A stretch of 64,000 nucleotides of DNA from Roseivirga ehrenbergii (GCF_001593005.1 NZ_LQZQ01000045.1:496001-560000); one strand, 5' to 3'; numbered from the stretch's first letter, positions 36,618 to 45,629 are shown. Notes: generated by a model from the sequence alone, not told the origin. A program made the numbers and translations.

Positions 36618-36664
36618 CTGTTTCATATTGAAACAGTCTCAGTATAGCTCTAAAAGAGTTTTTT
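36616..36664 (+). terminator. Double-hairpin terminator after the hydroxylase gene
   Basis: GACTGTTTC (36616-36624) and GAAACAGTC (36630-36638) form a perfect stem that overlaps the stop codon. A second small hairpin, CTCT-AAA-AGAG (36648-36658), is followed by six T. Confidence 0.7.
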
Positions 36665-36730
36665 CGATTTTTTTCACCTGTTTTAGATCAATTTTTCAAT
36701 TTTTTGGTTTATCATGGCAGACAGAACGAC

Positions 36731-37138
36731 ATGAACAAACAAATAATCAGAAACGCCCAAAACGAGATTTTCTACGAAGCTAACCTCGATCAAGAGAACG
36801 GTTGGATCTATATCAACTGGATTGGAGACATTGAGCTAGAGGATGTCAAAAAAGGAACTCAAGCTTTCTTGGACCTGCTCTCCATTTCTGGCTGTAGAAA
36901 ACTGTTGAATGATAATAGCTTACTCACCAGTAATTTTCTGGAAATTAATGAGTGGATAGAGACGAATGTTGTACCTGTGGCGGTTCAATCTGGCTTGCGT
37001 TATATGGCTCATGTACTATCTCCTAAATTTATTACACGTTTTTCAGGTATCGATTTAGGTTTACGTATGAAACCAGTAGAATTTCAGGCCTTTAAAGAAA
37101 GAAGGAAAGCTGAAAAGTGGCTTAATTCTAAAGATTGA
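36731..37138 (+). CDS. STAS/SpoIIAA-like small protein, unknown function
   Basis: 135 residues from the ATG at 36731; an in-frame TTG at 36704 would add nine residues but has less to support it. The order of strands and helices (ENGWIYINWIGDIELEDVKK, then GTQAFLDLLSISGCRKLLNDN) resembles the STAS/SpoIIAA-like fold found in many uncharacterised Bacteroidota proteins. The typical anti-sigma-antagonist phospho-Ser motif is not evident. It has no signal peptide. The AIM24-family gene starts 41 bp downstream. Family level only, moderate confidence. Confidence 0.6.
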   Translation: MNKQIIRNAQNEIFYEANLDQENGWIYINWIGDIELEDVKKGTQAFLDLLSISGCRKLLNDNSLLTSNFLEINEWIETNVVPVAVQSGLRYMAHVLSPKFITRFSGIDLGLRMKPVEFQAFKERRKAEKWLNSKD

Positions 37139-37179
37139 ATAGTATTTCTTTTTGATAAATTTCAAATCAAACTTCACAT

Positions 37180-37968
37180 ATGAGATCACACGAAATAGAT
37201 TATGAATTGCATGGCGATGACATGCAGATGGTAGAAATAGAGCTTGATCCTCAAGAAACGGTTATTGCAGAAGCAGGAGCCATGAATTGGATGGAAGAAG
37301 ACATTGATTTTCAGGCTAAAATGGGTGATGGTTCTGAACCAGATAATGGTATTTTCGGAAAATTATTAAGCGTAGGAAAACGGGTGCTTACTGGAGAATC
37401 CATTTTTATGACCCATTTCACCAATATGGGTTATACAAAACGTAAAGTAACTTTTGCCGCTCCATACCCTGGTAAAATCATTCCGATTGATTTAAACGAA
37501 ATAGGTCAAAGCATTATCTGTCAGAAAGATGCATTTTTATGTGCTGCTATGGGAACGAACGTTTCTATTGCCTTTAACAGAAAACTAGGTGCTGGTTTTT
37601 TTGGTGGCGAAGGCTTTATTCTTCAGAAACTCCAAGGTGATGGAATGGCTTTTATGCATGCTGGCGGTACGGTAGTAAAAAGGCAATTAAATGGTGAAAC
37701 CTTACGTGTTGATACGGGCTGTATTGTAGCATTTTCTCCTGGTATTGATTATGACATTCAGCGTGCAGGTAATTTAAAATCTATGTTCTTTGGTGGAGAA
37801 GGCTTGTTTTTGGCCACTTTAAGAGGTACTGGAACGGTTTATTTACAAAGTTTACCATTCTCTAGGTTGGCCGATAGAATTATTCAACACGCGCCAAGAG
37901 CAGGCGGTTCTTCCAAAGGAGAGGGCTCTATTTTGGGAGGATTGGGAAGAATTATTGACGGAGATTAA
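37180..37968 (+). CDS. AIM24/TIGR00266-family protein
   Basis: A 262-residue protein of the AIM24 (TIGR00266) family, with the typical run of beta strands and glycines: [49 protein letters not shown] and [17 protein letters not shown]. The C-terminus is Gly/Ser rich. Bacterial members are cytoplasmic beta-barrel-like proteins without an agreed function. It probably shares a transcript with the small STAS-like protein before it, and is followed by a bidirectional terminator. Confidence 0.85.
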   Translation: MRSHEIDYELHGDDMQMVEIELDPQETVIAEAGAMNWMEEDIDFQAKMGDGSEPDNGIFGKLLSVGKRVLTGESIFMTHFTNMGYTKRKVTFAAPYPGKIIPIDLNEIGQSIICQKDAFLCAAMGTNVSIAFNRKLGAGFFGGEGFILQKLQGDGMAFMHAGGTVVKRQLNGETLRVDTGCIVAFSPGIDYDIQRAGNLKSMFFGGEGLFLATLRGTGTVYLQSLPFSRLADRIIQHAPRAGGSSKGEGSILGGLGRIIDGD

Positions 37969-37976
37969 TATCGATC

Positions 37977-38017
37977 AAAAAAGGCATTAAATGGAGGTTT
38001 CCACTTAATGCCTTTTT
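37977..38017. terminator. Bidirectional terminator between AIM24 and Nramp genes
   Basis: AAAAAAGGCATTAA (37977-37990) pairs with TTAATGCCTTTTT (38005-38017), with an inner TGGA/TCCA stem and one mismatch between them. A-run and T-run flank the stem. It serves two convergent genes. Confidence 0.88.
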
Positions 38018-38038
38018 ACTTTTTGTTATCTGTTGCTA

Positions 38039-39913
38039 TTAACTAATAATCAAAATAGGGATGCTTACTTTGTGACGCACCACATCTAAAGTGGTTCCGA
38101 AAACCAAATCTTTAAGGCCTTTGTGGCCATGAGCACCCATTACAAGCATATCGATTTTACTCTCCTGCACAATTTTAACAATCTCTGTTGGAGCGCTACC
38201 AAAGCCGATTTTTTGCTCTGTTTTATAACCAAGCTCTTCCAACATTTCCTGATATTGTTTTAGATTATCAATATCCAGCTGGGTTTCGTTGTCTAAGGTA
38301 TTCTTACCTAAATAACGCGCTGCCGCACTTTCCACTACGTGTATAAAAATATAAGTAGCCGATTTACCTCCTTGCTTTAAAGCGTTTTGAATTACTAGTT
38401 GGTCATTCCCAGAGAAATCAATGGTGATTCCTATGTGCTTGTATTCTATCATTTTTCCTTCAGAAAAATCTTCGGCTTTTCCGTGAGGCAAATGATTGGT
38501 TTCTGTTTGTTCATTCTGCTCATTCTTTTTGAGGAATGGATAAATAAATACATATACTAACAGGGCAAGGCATGCCACAGCAATTGGAATAACAATGGTG
38601 TAGATATATACCTTATTGTCGCCTGAGTTTACTGCCCAAGAGGTTATTTCATCAATAACTAGAGTAATGTTTAGGTAAACAATGATAGCGGCAATTAACC
38701 ATGCAAGTCCTTTTACCCATGGTTTGATGGCAAATTCACCCATCATTTTTTTATCTGAATTAAAATGAATTAGAGGAATTACAGCAAAACCTAGCTGTAA
38801 ACTCAAAACTACCTGACTAAGGATTAAAAGACTACCTAGGGCTTCTTCTCCAAAATAGATTATAGTAAATAGGGCGGGAGCAATGGCCAGTAAACGCGTG
38901 ATTAATCGCCTGAGCCAAGGCTGAATTCTTAAGTTTAAATGACCTTCCATTACAATTTGACCAGCAAGCGTACCCGTTATTGTAGAGCTTTGACCTGCGG
39001 CAATTAATGCTATAGCGAAGAAGGTTGGCGCAACATTGCCAAAGAGGTTTTCTAGTAGTAAAGAAGCGTCTTGTATTTCGGCCACATTATAAAAGCCGTT
39101 GGTATAGAAGGCTGCTGCGGCCAACACTAGAATGGCAGCGTTTACAAAGAATGCCATGTTTAAGGCAATGGCAGTGTCTATAAAATTGTACTTAATGGCC
39201 TTTTTTAAACCTTGAAAGGAACGGTCTATTTTACGGGTTTGCACTAATGATGAATGCAAATAGAGATTATGTGGCATAACCGTAGCCCCGATAATTCCTA
39301 TGGCCAAGTACAATGCGTTTCCACCAAGATCTGAAGGAACAAAACCTTTCACTACATCACCATAAACAGGTGCTACAATAACCATTTGTATGATAAAGGA
39401 GACCCCTATGATGAAAACTAATGAAATGATAAACACCTCCATTACTCGCATTCCTCTTTTGAGTAGGAAAAGGAGTAGAAAAGTGTCTAGTGCAGTAATA
39501 CTTACTCCCCAAATCAAAGGCAAGTCGAATAGTAAGCTTAAACCAATCGCCATACCGACAATTTCAGCTAGATCACAAGCGGCAATAGCGATTTCAGCTA
39601 GAATATAAAGTGGAATGTTAGCCCATTTTGGATAAGCATTTTTTGAAGCTTGTGCCAAATCTAATCCTTTCACAATTCCCAATCGGGCACTAAGCGACTG
39701 AAGCAACAGAGCCATGATATTGGACATGAGTAATACCCAAATCAGCTTGTAGCCAAATTCAGAACCACCGGCAATATCGGTTGCCCAGTTTCCTGGGTCC
39801 ATGTAACCTACGCTTACTAAATAGGCTGGGCCTAGAAATGCCAAAACCTTTCTCCAACCTTTTTTGTCGGTACGTACCGAAGAGTGGACTTCGCTTAACG
39901 ATTCTGAGTTCAT
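38039..39913 (-). CDS. mntH: Nramp-type divalent metal transporter fused to a universal stress protein domain
   Basis: 624 residues. Residues 20-455 are an Nramp/MntH proton-coupled Mn/Fe transporter with the helix-1 metal motif DPGN (39-42) and the helix-6 motif MPHN (213-216), Met214 region ATVMPHNLYLHSS, so metal binding should be normal. After a charged linker a UspA domain occupies about 475-624, ending LVMGAHGHKGLKDLVFGTTL, with the ATP-binding G-x2-G-x9-G-S/T type loop. The fusion suggests cytoplasmic nucleotide sensing of transport. It is the last gene after the TonB receptor and thioredoxin, 18 bp from the latter, under one repressed promoter. Confidence 0.9.
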   Translation of the reverse strand: MNSESLSEVHSSVRTDKKGWRKVLAFLGPAYLVSVGYMDPGNWATDIAGGSEFGYKLIWVLLMSNIMALLLQSLSARLGIVKGLDLAQASKNAYPKWANIPLYILAEIAIAACDLAEIVGMAIGLSLLFDLPLIWGVSITALDTFLLLFLLKRGMRVMEVFIISLVFIIGVSFIIQMVIVAPVYGDVVKGFVPSDLGGNALYLAIGIIGATVMPHNLYLHSSLVQTRKIDRSFQGLKKAIKYNFIDTAIALNMAFFVNAAILVLAAAAFYTNGFYNVAEIQDASLLLENLFGNVAPTFFAIALIAAGQSSTITGTLAGQIVMEGHLNLRIQPWLRRLITRLLAIAPALFTIIYFGEEALGSLLILSQVVLSLQLGFAVIPLIHFNSDKKMMGEFAIKPWVKGLAWLIAAIIVYLNITLVIDEITSWAVNSGDNKVYIYTIVIPIAVACLALLVYVFIYPFLKKNEQNEQTETNHLPHGKAEDFSEGKMIEYKHIGITIDFSGNDQLVIQNALKQGGKSATYIFIHVVESAAARYLGKNTLDNETQLDIDNLKQYQEMLEELGYKTEQKIGFGSAPTEIVKIVQESKIDMLVMGAHGHKGLKDLVFGTTLDVVRHKVSIPILIIS

Positions 39914-39931
39914 ATATTGGTCAAGTATATT

Positions 39932-40429
39932 CTAATTTTTTAATATCTCAAGCATTTGTTGAGCATCTAAATATTGAAAGTAGCGGGCTTTAGCCTCGAA
40001 ACTCTCATCTAACAAAACCATTGCAGGCAAAGAAAAGGGTTTTCCTTTTCTGCTGGCCATCATTAGAGGGATTTCATGAACAGACTTCCGCTTATTGATA
40101 TTTTTATTCTTGAATTCGGTATTGCCAAACACAATAGTTTCCTCCGATTCAATATCCATTTTCACTACGTAATAGTCGTTCTGCAAAGTCTCAACTACCG
40201 ATTCATCCTCAAAAGCAACGCGCTCCATTTTATGACAATAGGTACACCAATCTGCATAAAAAAAGACGAATACTTTTTTAGGCTTCACTTGAAGAGAATC
40301 TTCTAACTGCTCAAAATTAAGCCAATTCACCTGACTTGCCCTTTGTGCAAACAGCCCATTATGTGTGATGCTGGTTGTGCCGAAGCAAATCAAGAATATG
40401 ATGAATATGTTGAGAGCCTTCTTTACCAT
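39932..40429 (-). CDS. Exported thioredoxin-fold protein
   Basis: 165 residues from the ATG at 40429; a GTG at 40435, directly after the TonB receptor stop, is an alternative start. A hydrophobic N-terminal segment (ALNIFIIFLICFG) ends near GLFAQ, so the protein is exported. The active site reads FYADWCTYCHKM, a CxxC thioredoxin_7/DsbD-gamma-like motif, and PAMVLLD holds the cis-Pro region. It lies between TonB receptor and metal transporter, both same strand. The plug of the receptor has its own CxxC (DCQTCNY), a possible substrate, but this is speculation. Confidence 0.82.
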   Translation of the reverse strand: MVKKALNIFIIFLICFGTTSITHNGLFAQRASQVNWLNFEQLEDSLQVKPKKVFVFFYADWCTYCHKMERVAFEDESVVETLQNDYYVVKMDIESEETIVFGNTEFKNKNINKRKSVHEIPLMMASRKGKPFSLPAMVLLDESFEAKARYFQYLDAQQMLEILKN

Positions 40430-40435
40430 TCTCAC

Positions 40436-42748
40436 CTAATTGGATTTTACTTTTAGTCCGAAGAATAAGGTACGAGGTAAGCTTGGTCCATAAACGTAAT
40501 TGCTATCACGGTTTTTACCAAAGTCGAAATCACTTTGATAGGCATCGAATACGTTTTTGATTCCCCCAAAAAACTCGATACCTGTTTTGATTTTAGGCAA
40601 GTCTACCATATGCCCAAGCCTTATTCCTAACTCTGTAAAAGTAGGAGAGGTGAAGTATTTGTCTTCATTGTTTCCTGTTGCTGCACCACCAAAATGAATC
40701 AATTCCATAGTGCCTGTATAAACTAGGTTTCCGCTTAACGACCAATTTTTGACGGGTGTATAAGTAAGTGTAGCATAGCCATAATGGTTTGGAGTTCTTA
40801 AAAATTCTCGCTTTTCAGGCAAGCCTTGAATGTTTTCAACGGGCGAAGAAAATAAGCTCGACTGGAAAGTATACCCAGCATCCACTTCAAAAACATAATC
40901 GAAATTTGCCCTAGCTTCTAGAGTAATTCCGCGTACGGTGGCGCCATCACCATTCCGTTTTTCGAAACGTTCACCAAATGTGTCTGTTCCTAATGGGGCA
41001 AGGAAAAATGCGTCATTTAAATTGGTGTAAAAACCTTCAAGAGTGAAACCCGCAATAAAATGTTCGGTAGCTTTATCGTAATTGAAAGAAGCGGTTAGGC
41101 TATTTGATCGTTCTTCTTTCAGATTATCGACCAATGAAATTCTTGAAATTCCGCCACCAGCAAATGCGATATGGAGGTCGGCATCAAAGGCCTGAGGTGC
41201 TCTAAAGCCGGTTCCCCAACCCAACCTAATTTGGGCAGTAGGCTGTAATTTATACAGCAGCGATAGTCTTGGACTAAAGATGGCTTTGTTCAGCATATTG
41301 TGCTTGTCGAGCCTAAATCCTGAAAGGAAATTCAACTTTGGAGTCACGTCCCAGTCATGCTGAACAAAGGCGCCAATGTTTCTGGTGGTTTGATTTACGA
41401 GGTAATTATAAGCCTCAATTTCATCATAGACCTTGTCATAAACATATTCGGCACCAAAAGTTAAAATTGCGTTTCCACCCAAGAATTCATCGAATCTATT
41501 ATTCATTTGAAAGCCTCCTTGATGAGTGACTACATCCGAAACTCCATAAGGCGGGTTGGCTAGAAACTCATTTAATTCTTCCTCATCATCAGGAATGATG
41601 CCCGTGTAATGTTGCCGATCAGTTTTCTGACCACCATAGTAAACGATGAAAGAGTTTTTATTGTCGTTGAAGTTGATCTGATAATCGAGGCTGCCCATAA
41701 AAACATTATGCGTGCGCTCTTCAGATTGTTGAGCCAAATGTGCAGGCTTATTTACCATTTCTCCACCATAGCGAAATTCATTAATGCTGCTTAGGCTTAT
41801 GGAAAGCTTTTGATCTTCAGTAGGTAAATAGAAAAGATTTGTGCCGAAGGAAGTATTTTTCAATTCAGGTGCTTCCGAAAAATTGTCATCATTGGCATCA
41901 AATGCCTGCCTGGTTCTGTTATTCACAAAGAATGTTGCTCCAGCGTTTTCATCTTCATTAATTAAAGTGGCGTTTCCGGAAAGAATATTGTCGGCAGCTA
42001 GGCCATCAATACTTTGAAAGGTATTGGTCAGGGTATATTCATTTCGATCTGGAATTTTGGTAATCACGTTTACTGTGCCGCCAATCGCACTTGAGCCATA
42101 TAGGGCCGAAACACCGCCTCGCACCACCTCAATCCGTTCTATCATATTGGCCGGAATCTGTTCCATTCCATAAAGGCCAGTTAATGGACTAAATATTGGG
42201 CGACCGTTGATGAGGATTTGAGAATAGCCGCCTTGTAAACCATTCATTCTGAGTTGAGTATAGTTGCAGGTTTGGCAATCGGTTTCGATACGCAGTCCTG
42301 GTTGAAAGCGCAATCCTTCCGATAAATTTGTCGCAACAACCCTGTCCAATTCCTTACTGTCCATTAAGTTTACAATTACAGGCGTATTGATTTTCCTTTT
42401 GGCGGTTCTAGTACCCGTTACTACTACTTCGTTAAGATTTAATTTACTTTCTGTTAAGAATACCTCAATTGTCAGTGTTTTTCCCTCAGTGATTTCAATG
42501 GCTTGGTTAAAGTTTTCATAGCCAACAGAACTAACAGTTAAAGTGTATTGGCCATTTGGTACTTTTTCCAATTTGAATTTACCGCGCGCATCTGTACTTG
42601 TGCCAATATTGGAATCTCCTAGGATTACGGTGGCGTATGGAAGCACGTCATATTGATCGCGAACAGTACCAGAGATCGTTCCTGTTTGCGCAAAAGAAGT
42701 TGATTGTAAGCAAATTCCTAAAAGCGTAATCAGTATATAATGCTTCAT
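40436..42748 (-). CDS. TonB-dependent outer-membrane receptor, probably for a metal
   Basis: 770 residues: signal peptide ending TSFAQ (about 21), a carboxypeptidase-regulatory-like domain (about 22-110, GTISGTVRDQYDVLPYATVI), a plug domain (about 115-235) and a 22-strand-type barrel ending in an aromatic-rich segment (TLFFGLKVKSN). The plug has DCQTCNYTQLRMNGLQGGYS, a form seen in many Bacteroidota receptors. The receptor shares its operon with a thioredoxin and an Nramp transporter and is divergent from a DtxR-type repressor. Mn or Fe uptake is therefore the best guess. No TonB or ExbB gene is near. Confidence 0.88.
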   Translation of the reverse strand: MKHYILITLLGICLQSTSFAQTGTISGTVRDQYDVLPYATVILGDSNIGTSTDARGKFKLEKVPNGQYTLTVSSVGYENFNQAIEITEGKTLTIEVFLTESKLNLNEVVVTGTRTAKRKINTPVIVNLMDSKELDRVVATNLSEGLRFQPGLRIETDCQTCNYTQLRMNGLQGGYSQILINGRPIFSPLTGLYGMEQIPANMIERIEVVRGGVSALYGSSAIGGTVNVITKIPDRNEYTLTNTFQSIDGLAADNILSGNATLINEDENAGATFFVNNRTRQAFDANDDNFSEAPELKNTSFGTNLFYLPTEDQKLSISLSSINEFRYGGEMVNKPAHLAQQSEERTHNVFMGSLDYQINFNDNKNSFIVYYGGQKTDRQHYTGIIPDDEEELNEFLANPPYGVSDVVTHQGGFQMNNRFDEFLGGNAILTFGAEYVYDKVYDEIEAYNYLVNQTTRNIGAFVQHDWDVTPKLNFLSGFRLDKHNMLNKAIFSPRLSLLYKLQPTAQIRLGWGTGFRAPQAFDADLHIAFAGGGISRISLVDNLKEERSNSLTASFNYDKATEHFIAGFTLEGFYTNLNDAFFLAPLGTDTFGERFEKRNGDGATVRGITLEARANFDYVFEVDAGYTFQSSLFSSPVENIQGLPEKREFLRTPNHYGYATLTYTPVKNWSLSGNLVYTGTMELIHFGGAATGNNEDKYFTSPTFTELGIRLGHMVDLPKIKTGIEFFGGIKNVFDAYQSDFDFGKNRDSNYVYGPSLPRTLFFGLKVKSN

Positions 42749-42791
42749 AAAATGGAGGTGCTAGAGTAATCGATTATATTAATTCGATATG

Positions 42792-42822
42792 CAAAACTAA
42801 TATGTTAGAGTCTTCTAACAAA
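42792..42822 (-). promoter_or_regulatory. Receptor-operon promoter with a DtxR/MntR-type operator in its spacer
   Basis: On the minus strand, TTTG (42822-42819) and TAGTTTTG (42799-42792) are separated by exactly 19 bp, an exact TTTG-N19-TAnnTTTG promoter. The palindrome TGTTAGA-GTCT-TCTAACA (42803-42820) occupies the spacer. The divergent gene encodes a DtxR-family regulator. A metal-bound repressor here would block transcription of the receptor-thioredoxin-Nramp operon. Confidence 0.7.
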
Positions 42823-42871
42823 TATTATCTAAACAAATTTTATACTTTTGCTTTCACAGAGACGAAAAGAC

Positions 42872-43531
42872 ATGGCTTCACAAACTGAGGAAAATTATTT
42901 AAAGGCATTATACTCGCTATCTGTTGGGAAAATTGAGGTCAATATTTCCGAATTAAGCGCTGCCCTTAACGTGAGTAATCCCACCGTAAACAGCATGGTG
43001 AAAAACCTTAAAACTAAGGGCTTGGTGAAGTATGAAAAGTACAAGCCACTTTCGCTAACTGAAAAGGGGAGAAAGGCTGCTGCGTTAATCGTTCGTAAGC
43101 ACAGACTTACCGAAATGTTTTTGGTAGAGAAAATGGGCTTTGGTTGGGAAGAAGTACATGAGATTGCTGAGCAACTAGAGCATGTTAACTCGTCCAAACT
43201 GTTCGATCGAATGGATGAACTAATGGATTTTCCTTTGGTAGATCCGCATGGTTCGCCAATACCCGATAGGAATGGTAATATATCCGAATCGGCTTATGAA
43301 CCACTGAGTAAATTTAGTGTAGGTCGAAAAGTTAAACTTGCAGCCCTTGGTCATTCTTCTACTGAATTTTTAAAATATCTGAACAGCCGTGAACTTAGTT
43401 TAGGCACGGAGATAGAAATCAAATCTATTGAGCCTTATGACGGAAGCATGGTTTTGAGCTATCAAAACCATGCCTCTGAAACCTTTACAAAAGCCGTTTG
43501 CGAAAGTTTATTAGTAGAAAGAGTGGGCTAA
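42872..43531 (+). CDS. mntR: DtxR/MntR-family metal-dependent regulator
   Basis: 219 residues from the ATG at 42872 (an in-frame TTG upstream at 42848 lies inside a promoter-like sequence and is less likely). The N-terminal winged helix opens SQTEENYLKALYSLS and the recognition helix region is SNPTVNSMVKNLKTKGLV. The dimerisation/metal domain has HRLTEMFLVEKMGFGWEEVH, then EIAEQLEH, the usual Glu/His ligands. A C-terminal FeoA/SH3-like domain starts about residue 145. It is divergent from the TonB receptor-Nramp operon and is followed after 3 bp by the convergent M1 peptidase. Mn versus Fe specificity cannot be set by eye. Confidence 0.9.
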   Translation: MASQTEENYLKALYSLSVGKIEVNISELSAALNVSNPTVNSMVKNLKTKGLVKYEKYKPLSLTEKGRKAAALIVRKHRLTEMFLVEKMGFGWEEVHEIAEQLEHVNSSKLFDRMDELMDFPLVDPHGSPIPDRNGNISESAYEPLSKFSVGRKVKLAALGHSSTEFLKYLNSRELSLGTEIEIKSIEPYDGSMVLSYQNHASETFTKAVCESLLVERVG

Positions 43532-43534
43532 ACC

Positions 43535-45160
43535 CTACTCCTTGACTTCATTTTTTGTTACGTAATAGTTTCGATCTACTTCTACTGTTTGAATAGCGCT
43601 ATCGAACTTTTTAGTCTGTGCTTTTGTGGATGGCTTTACTCTTACCTTTTTGCCATTGACTATAATATCAAGTGGCATATCAAACCCGCTAACACCATTC
43701 TTCCATTGGTATCTAAGCTGGCTTCCTTCGATACTATATTCAAACTCAGGAATTTTAGTATCTCTTAAATATTGGTCAAAGACTTTCGACAAGTCTGTTC
43801 CTGCCTCTTTAGAGATGTAACTTTCAATTTGCGCTGTGGTTACGGTTTGGTGGTAGAATTCTTTATTCAAGCCTCTTAATATGCCTCTCCATTTTTCATC
43901 ATTGTCAATAATGGTTCTGATGTTGTGGAGCATATTGGCGCCTTTGTAGTACATATCGCTAGAACCAGAGGCATTCACATTATATGGACCAATTATCGGT
44001 TTATCGTTCGCTATGTTTTTACGAATTCCAACTACATATTCTTGGCTCGCTTCCTTTCCAAAATGATAATCAACATATATGTTTTCTGAATAGGAGGTAA
44101 AGCTCTCGTGAATCCACATGTCGGCTATGTCTTTATAGGTTATATTGTTGGCAAACCATTCGTGACCAGACTCATGAATAATTATAAAGTCAAATTTCAA
44201 TCCCCAACCACTTCCGCTTACATCACGCCCTAAATATCCATTTGCGTATTTATTGCCGTAGGTTACCGAACTTTGGTGTTCCATACCCAAATAAGGCACT
44301 TCTACCAGTTTGTAGCTGTCTTCATAAAAAGGGTAAGGACCAAACCAGTGCTCAAAGGCTTCTAACATCAGTGAAGCTTGTTTAAACTGTTCTTTGGCCT
44401 TGTCTAGGTTTTCGCGCAGCACATAGTAATCACAATCCAATGGGCCATTTTCTCCATTGTAAACTTCAGAAAAGTGAACATAGTCGCCAATGTTCATATT
44501 CACTCCGTAGTTGTTAATGGGGTTATTCACAAACCAATTATAGGTTTTGGTTTTGTCTGCATTTTGATCTACCGACCTTAATCTACCATTTGAAACATTC
44601 ATTAAATGTTCTGGCACGGTAATACTGATTAGCATGCTGTCTACTTCATCGTACATATGGTCTTTATTTGGCCACCACAGGCTAGCTCCATCGCCTTGAC
44701 AACTCGTAGCGATAAAATCTAAACCATTACTATCCTTCTTCCATGTTACACCACCGCTCCAAGGTGGGTTTTTACTGACTACAGGGTTACCTTCAAATTC
44801 GATTAAAATCTCGTTTACGCTATTTTTAGTTTGCTTTCCAACAAGTTCTATGAAATAAGCATTGCCCTCTTGTTCTACCTTAAGTGGTTTTCCTGCTTGG
44901 GTTACTTTTGTGATTCGCATAGGAGATTGCAAGTCGATTTGCATGCGCTGGGCGGGTTTCAATACCTTGTATTGTACCAAGTTTGTACCTTTCAAAAACT
45001 TATTGTCAATATCGGTTTTAATAGAAAGATGATAATAGGTCAAATCCCACCATTCTCTTTCGGGTGTTATGCTTCCGCGAAGGGTATCTTGTCTGGTGAA
45101 GTTTTGAGCATTCAGCGATACGCAAAGCACAAGACTGAAAATTAGAAAAGTAAATCTCAT
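43535..45160 (-). CDS. M1-family zinc aminopeptidase, exported
   Basis: A 541-residue M1 metallopeptidase. The signal peptide ends VSLNAQ (residue 19). The zinc site is HESGHEWFANN followed 18 residues later by the third ligand Glu in WIHESF. The exopeptidase motif appears as YLGMEHQS (usually GxMEN), so the usual Asn is changed to His. The C-terminal part is short: it ends after a beta domain (FDMPLDIIVNGKKVRVKP), without the long helical domain of aminopeptidase N. It ends 3 bp from the convergent DtxR-family gene, so no terminator fits between them. Confidence 0.88.
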   Translation of the reverse strand: MRFTFLIFSLVLCVSLNAQNFTRQDTLRGSITPEREWWDLTYYHLSIKTDIDNKFLKGTNLVQYKVLKPAQRMQIDLQSPMRITKVTQAGKPLKVEQEGNAYFIELVGKQTKNSVNEILIEFEGNPVVSKNPPWSGGVTWKKDSNGLDFIATSCQGDGASLWWPNKDHMYDEVDSMLISITVPEHLMNVSNGRLRSVDQNADKTKTYNWFVNNPINNYGVNMNIGDYVHFSEVYNGENGPLDCDYYVLRENLDKAKEQFKQASLMLEAFEHWFGPYPFYEDSYKLVEVPYLGMEHQSSVTYGNKYANGYLGRDVSGSGWGLKFDFIIIHESGHEWFANNITYKDIADMWIHESFTSYSENIYVDYHFGKEASQEYVVGIRKNIANDKPIIGPYNVNASGSSDMYYKGANMLHNIRTIIDNDEKWRGILRGLNKEFYHQTVTTAQIESYISKEAGTDLSKVFDQYLRDTKIPEFEYSIEGSQLRYQWKNGVSGFDMPLDIIVNGKKVRVKPSTKAQTKKFDSAIQTVEVDRNYYVTKNEVKE

Positions 45161-45328
45161 GGGTTCAATTTTGTCTCAATTTAAGAATTATTGGGCTTAT
45201 TTTTCAATTCAACTAAAGTGTAAAAATGGAATTAAGTAATTGTCAATTATTCTACCCAATTTGGAACGGGTCCTCACATGTTTCATGTTAATGAGGAAAT
45301 TTATTAAGCCCTAACTGCTGATCTTACT

Positions 45329-45580
45329 ATGCTTACTTCTTTCGAAACTAAAATTCATGAATGCTTCAGTGCTAAGCAGTTTTCCAAAATCACTTTTTTC
45401 AATGAATACCGAGAGTTCTATTCTGTAGATGCATTAATAAAAAGTATAGGTCAGAGCGAAACAGGAGAAACTATTATTCTAAGTACTGGCGATGAAATTC
45501 CATTAGACAAAGTGATTAGCATTAACGGATGCTACGCTGAAAATTATAAGCATATTGAGGATTTTACTTGCGACTGTTAG
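45329..45580 (+). CDS. ROF (Rho-binding antiterminator)-like small protein
   Basis: 83 residues with the ROF-type beta-barrel order: a short strand, a helical linker (SVDALIKSIGQSETG), then ETIILSTGDEIPLDKVISINGC, which matches the strand-turn-strand and LDKxISI end of ROF-like proteins. ROF binds Rho and blocks termination. The C-terminus ends in two Cys (TCDC). It is upstream of the SulP gene on the same strand, with a palindrome and promoter between them, so it is probably a separate unit. Family assignment is tentative. Confidence 0.45.
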   Translation: MLTSFETKIHECFSAKQFSKITFFNEYREFYSVDALIKSIGQSETGETIILSTGDEIPLDKVISINGCYAENYKHIEDFTCDC

Positions 45581-45581
45581 C

Positions 45582-45605
45582 GCTATGTAACATAGGTTAC
45601 ATAGC
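45582..45605. promoter_or_regulatory. Crp/Fnr-type palindrome upstream of the SulP gene
   Basis: GCTATGTAAC (45582-45591) and GTTACATAGC (45596-45605) form a perfect 10-bp inverted repeat with an ATAG spacer. The core TGTAA-N6-TTACA has exactly the Crp/Fnr-family spacing. No T run follows, so it is not a terminator. Its centre is about 47 bp before the predicted transcription start of the SulP gene. Confidence 0.6.
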
Positions 45606-45629
45606 CAATTCATTTCTTTTAACTTTGGT

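Noticed and set aside
36484-36783. Frame spanning the end of the hydroxylase gene and its terminator
   Set aside because: It crosses a strong double hairpin and has no family resemblance; it is a shadow.
45582-45605. Terminator after the ROF-like gene
   Set aside because: The stem is followed by CAATTCATTT, not a T run, and the Crp/Fnr half-site spacing is exact, so an operator is more likely.
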